Assembly (NCBI GenBank): GCA_028704035.1
Contig: JAQVLS010000085.1
Span: 1-6,978 of the forward strand
Direction: 5' to 3'
From: Desulfotomaculaceae bacterium
GTDB taxonomy: Bacteria; Bacillota; Desulfotomaculia; Desulfotomaculales; Pelotomaculaceae
Length of the DNA stretch: 6,978 nucleotides
Shown: piece by piece, positions 5,911-6,978 of the stretch
Layout: each line of letters starts with the position of its first letter
Position numbering within the stretch: the stretch's first letter is position 1
Notes under the pieces: model-generated
Seen by the model: only the letters and a program-made list of their open reading frames with translations
Databases searched by the model: none
Told to the model about the DNA's origin: nothing
Made by a program: the position numbers and the translations under genes

Positions 5911-6183
5911 TTATGATGAAACAGCGACTTTCTCCGGTATCACACTGACAGTTTTCTTATCCCGGCCTAGACGGTCAAAGCTTACCAGTCCGTCAATCTT
6001 GGCAAATAGTGTATCATCACAGCCGATACCTACATTGTGGCCGGGGTGTATCTTGGTGCCGCGCTGCCTGACTAGAATGCTGCCGGCTAAAACATACTGC
6101 CCGTCCGCCCTCTTCACGCCAAGCATTTTAGGTTTAGAGTCACGGCCGTTACGTGAACTGCCTACACCTTTCTTATGTGCCAA
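5911..6183 (-). CDS. rpmA: 50S ribosomal protein L27 (bL27), without N-terminal extension
   Basis: Encodes 90 residues. L27 sits beside the peptidyl-transferase centre of the 50S subunit, where its N-terminus reaches the tRNA 3' ends. [14 protein letters not shown] at the start, then [15 protein letters not shown] and [11 protein letters not shown], are the family signature. The start is a TTG at 6183 behind a strong SD (AGGAGGGGTGA); an in-frame TGA two codons upstream excludes a longer protein. So the cleavable leader found on L27 of many Firmicutes (ending LQFFA before SKKG) is absent. The protease that removes it, Prp, encoded by ysxB between rplU and rpmA in those species, is missing too: the genes are only 33 nt apart. 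The two absences agree. Cotranscribed with rplU, with a terminator behind it. Confidence 0.98.
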   Translation of the reverse strand: MAHKKGVGSSRNGRDSKPKMLGVKRADGQYVLAGSILVRQRGTKIHPGHNVGIGCDDTLFAKIDGLVSFDRLGRDKKTVSVIPEKVAVSS

Positions 6184-6216
6184 AGTAAATCACCCCTCCT
6201 ATTTAAAGAATTTCTG

Positions 6217-6528
6217 TTATGCTTCGATTCTCTCAACTATAACCTGGGAAAAGGGTTGCCTGTGACCCTGTTTGCGCCGGTAGTTTTTCTTGGCCTTATA
6301 CTTAAAAACGACAATTTTTTTATCTTTTCCATTACGCAGTACCTGCAAGATTACCTTGGCACCCTCTACCAGAGGAGCGCCTATTTTAATCTCTTCACCG
6401 TTTACAACAGCCAGAACCTTATCTATCTCGACCTTTTCACCGGCTGCGGCGGGCAATTTCTCAATATTCAGCTTGTCGCCTTCCTGAACACGGTACTGTT
6501 TGCCGCCAGTTTCAATAATAGCATACAA
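6217..6528 (-). CDS. rplU: 50S ribosomal protein L21 (bL21)
   Basis: Encodes 103 residues. L21 binds 23S rRNA in the 50S subunit. It begins with the canonical [14 protein letters not shown] and ends with the basic signature [16 protein letters not shown]; the length is normal. The first codon is TTG (6528-6526), not ATG; an overlapping ATG at 6524 is out of frame. The SD GAGGGGG lies about 9 nt upstream and could be partly hidden in a small hairpin (CCC GAATGA GGG). It is first in a two-gene unit with rpmA, driven by the promoter at 6649-6676 through a leader of about 110 nt. Confidence 0.98.
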   Translation of the reverse strand: MYAIIETGGKQYRVQEGDKLNIEKLPAAAGEKVEIDKVLAVVNGEEIKIGAPLVEGAKVILQVLRNGKDKKIVVFKYKAKKNYRRKQGHRQPFSQVIVERIEA

Positions 6529-6642
6529 AATTTATAACCCCCTCATTCGGGACACGCCGGAATCAGGTAAACGGCATAAGGCAGACCCGCTTTTCCAGAC
6601 CAGTTCCGCGCGGTACCATAATACTTTTTGAAATACCTACAA
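6529..6642 (-). promoter_or_regulatory. rplU 5' leader, possibly a structured L21-type regulatory leader
   Basis: About 114 nt lie between the predicted start site and rplU. Visible elements on the minus strand are CGGAA paired with TTCCG across the middle, a GGTCTG direct repeat, and CCC-GAATGA-GGG at the ribosome-binding site. L21 leaders that regulate rplU are known in Firmicutes, but I cannot confirm a match to that family by eye. It also holds TGGTACCGCG (6618-6609), which resembles part of a T-box. Confidence 0.4.
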
Positions 6643-6648
6643 TTCAAC

Positions 6649-6676
6649 ATTTTAACACACATGTTTCATTTGTCAA
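6649..6676 (-). promoter_or_regulatory. Sigma-A promoter of rplU-rpmA
   Basis: Perfect TTGACA (6676-6671), a 16-nt spacer and TAAAAT (6654-6649; five of six) lie on the minus strand. The predicted start is near 6642. The strength suits ribosomal-protein genes and shows that rplU need not depend on read-through from the RNase gene. Confidence 0.8.
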
Positions 6677-6790
6677 TATTATAGAAATCAATCTTTCGCT
6701 GAACAAAGCAAGATGAATCTTAGCAAGAACAAATCCTAATAAAATTTTCTCAAAAATTCATTTAACAATTTAAAAGTTTAAACAAATTAC

Positions 6791-6831
6791 TAATCATATA
6801 AATTCTTAAAATCTTGCAAATCATGTGATAA
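6791..6831. repeat. Second copy of the degenerate intergenic repeat
   Basis: This 41-bp stretch matches 3685-3725 at 34 positions, including the identical run AAATCATGTGATAA. It lies between the RNase stop codon and the rplU promoter. The inverted 20-bp ends seen around the other copy are not recognisable here, so this is a partial or decayed copy. The rest of 6677-6852 is A/T rich with no gene and no classical terminator. Confidence 0.55.
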
Positions 6832-6852
6832 TTGTTTTTTCTGTCAGATTGT

Positions 6853-6978
6853 TTATATTCTGACGGGGCGCGCTTTGGCATAAGTGCGGTAGACCTTGCT
6901 TACTTCCACCGGAATGGTCTCCCCGATAAAAGCGGCGGCGCCCTCAATATCCAGGATAAAACCATTTACCCTTGCTAT
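6853..6978 (-). CDS. C-terminal end of RNase G/E (Rne/Rng family), partial
   Basis: Only the last 41 codons are in the window; the gene continues beyond 6978. The visible part includes RVNGFILDIEGAAAFIGETI, then VEVSKVYRTYAKARPV and a TAA stop. It looks like a small beta-barrel of TRAM type, an RNA-binding module that, as I recall, closes many clostridial RNase G/E proteins. The gene directly upstream of rplU in Peptococcaceae is usually this RNase, which supports the call. RNase G/E enzymes cut single-stranded RNA in rRNA maturation and mRNA decay; the catalytic part is not visible here. Other TRAM-ending proteins, such as radical SAM methylthiotransferases, cannot be excluded from this fragment alone. 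Confidence 0.7.
   Translation of the reverse strand: MARVNGFILDIEGAAAFIGETIPVEVSKVYRTYAKARPVRI

Noticed and set aside
6842..6865. GTCAGA / TCTGAC hairpin over the RNase stop codon, considered as a terminator.
   Set aside because: On the minus strand it is followed by AGAAAAAAC rather than a U-run, and it includes the last codon and the stop codon; not a convincing terminator.

Overview
The window looks like a chromosomal segment of an anaerobic, spore-forming, Gram-positive bacterium of the class Clostridia, most like Peptococcaceae/Desulfotomaculales (Pelotomaculum-like). The evidence is the gene order (RNase G/E, rplU, rpmA, a Spo0B-type phosphotransferase, obgE, proB, nadD, rsfS), strong Shine-Dalgarno (SD) sequences of the AGGTGAT type, intrinsic terminators and a T-box leader. 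Family placement is inference; no database was searched. Every gene I can support lies on the minus strand, so transcription runs from high to low coordinates.

Layout in transcription order. (a) 6853-6978 is the C-terminal end of an RNase G/E. (b) 6529-6852 is gene-free and holds a degenerate repeat copy, a strong sigma-A promoter (TTGACA-16-TAAAAT) and a leader of about 110 nt. (c) rplU (L21) and rpmA (L27) are 33 nt apart and end at a 14-bp-stem terminator. (d) A Spo0B-like gene follows, with a candidate sigma-H promoter overlapping a perfect Spo0A box, then obgE. (e) A good sigma-A promoter directly behind obgE starts a leader of about 215 nt carrying a repeat element, then proB; proA does not follow. 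(f) nadD has a promoter placed so that the mRNA may be leaderless, and ends at a terminator. (g) A small RRM RNA-binding protein gene is followed by its own terminator. (h) A PaaI-type hotdog thioesterase appears to start at ATT. (i) rsfS follows. (j) The left edge holds a perfect-consensus promoter (TTGACA-17-TATAAT) and the 5' part of a T-box riboswitch with a probable Leu (CUC) specifier. The gene it controls, probably leuS, is outside the window.

Together these genes serve ribosome parts and ribosome assembly or silencing (L21, L27, Obg, RsfS), RNA processing and binding (RNase G/E, RRM), the sporulation phosphorelay (Spo0B), and proline and NAD synthesis (ProB, NadD). Compared with the usual order of this locus, the gene for the L27-processing protease Prp, proA and yqeK are absent. 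The window is mainly a conserved housekeeping locus; I see no defence system, mobile element or CRISPR array. The interest lies in its regulatory sites and unusual starts.
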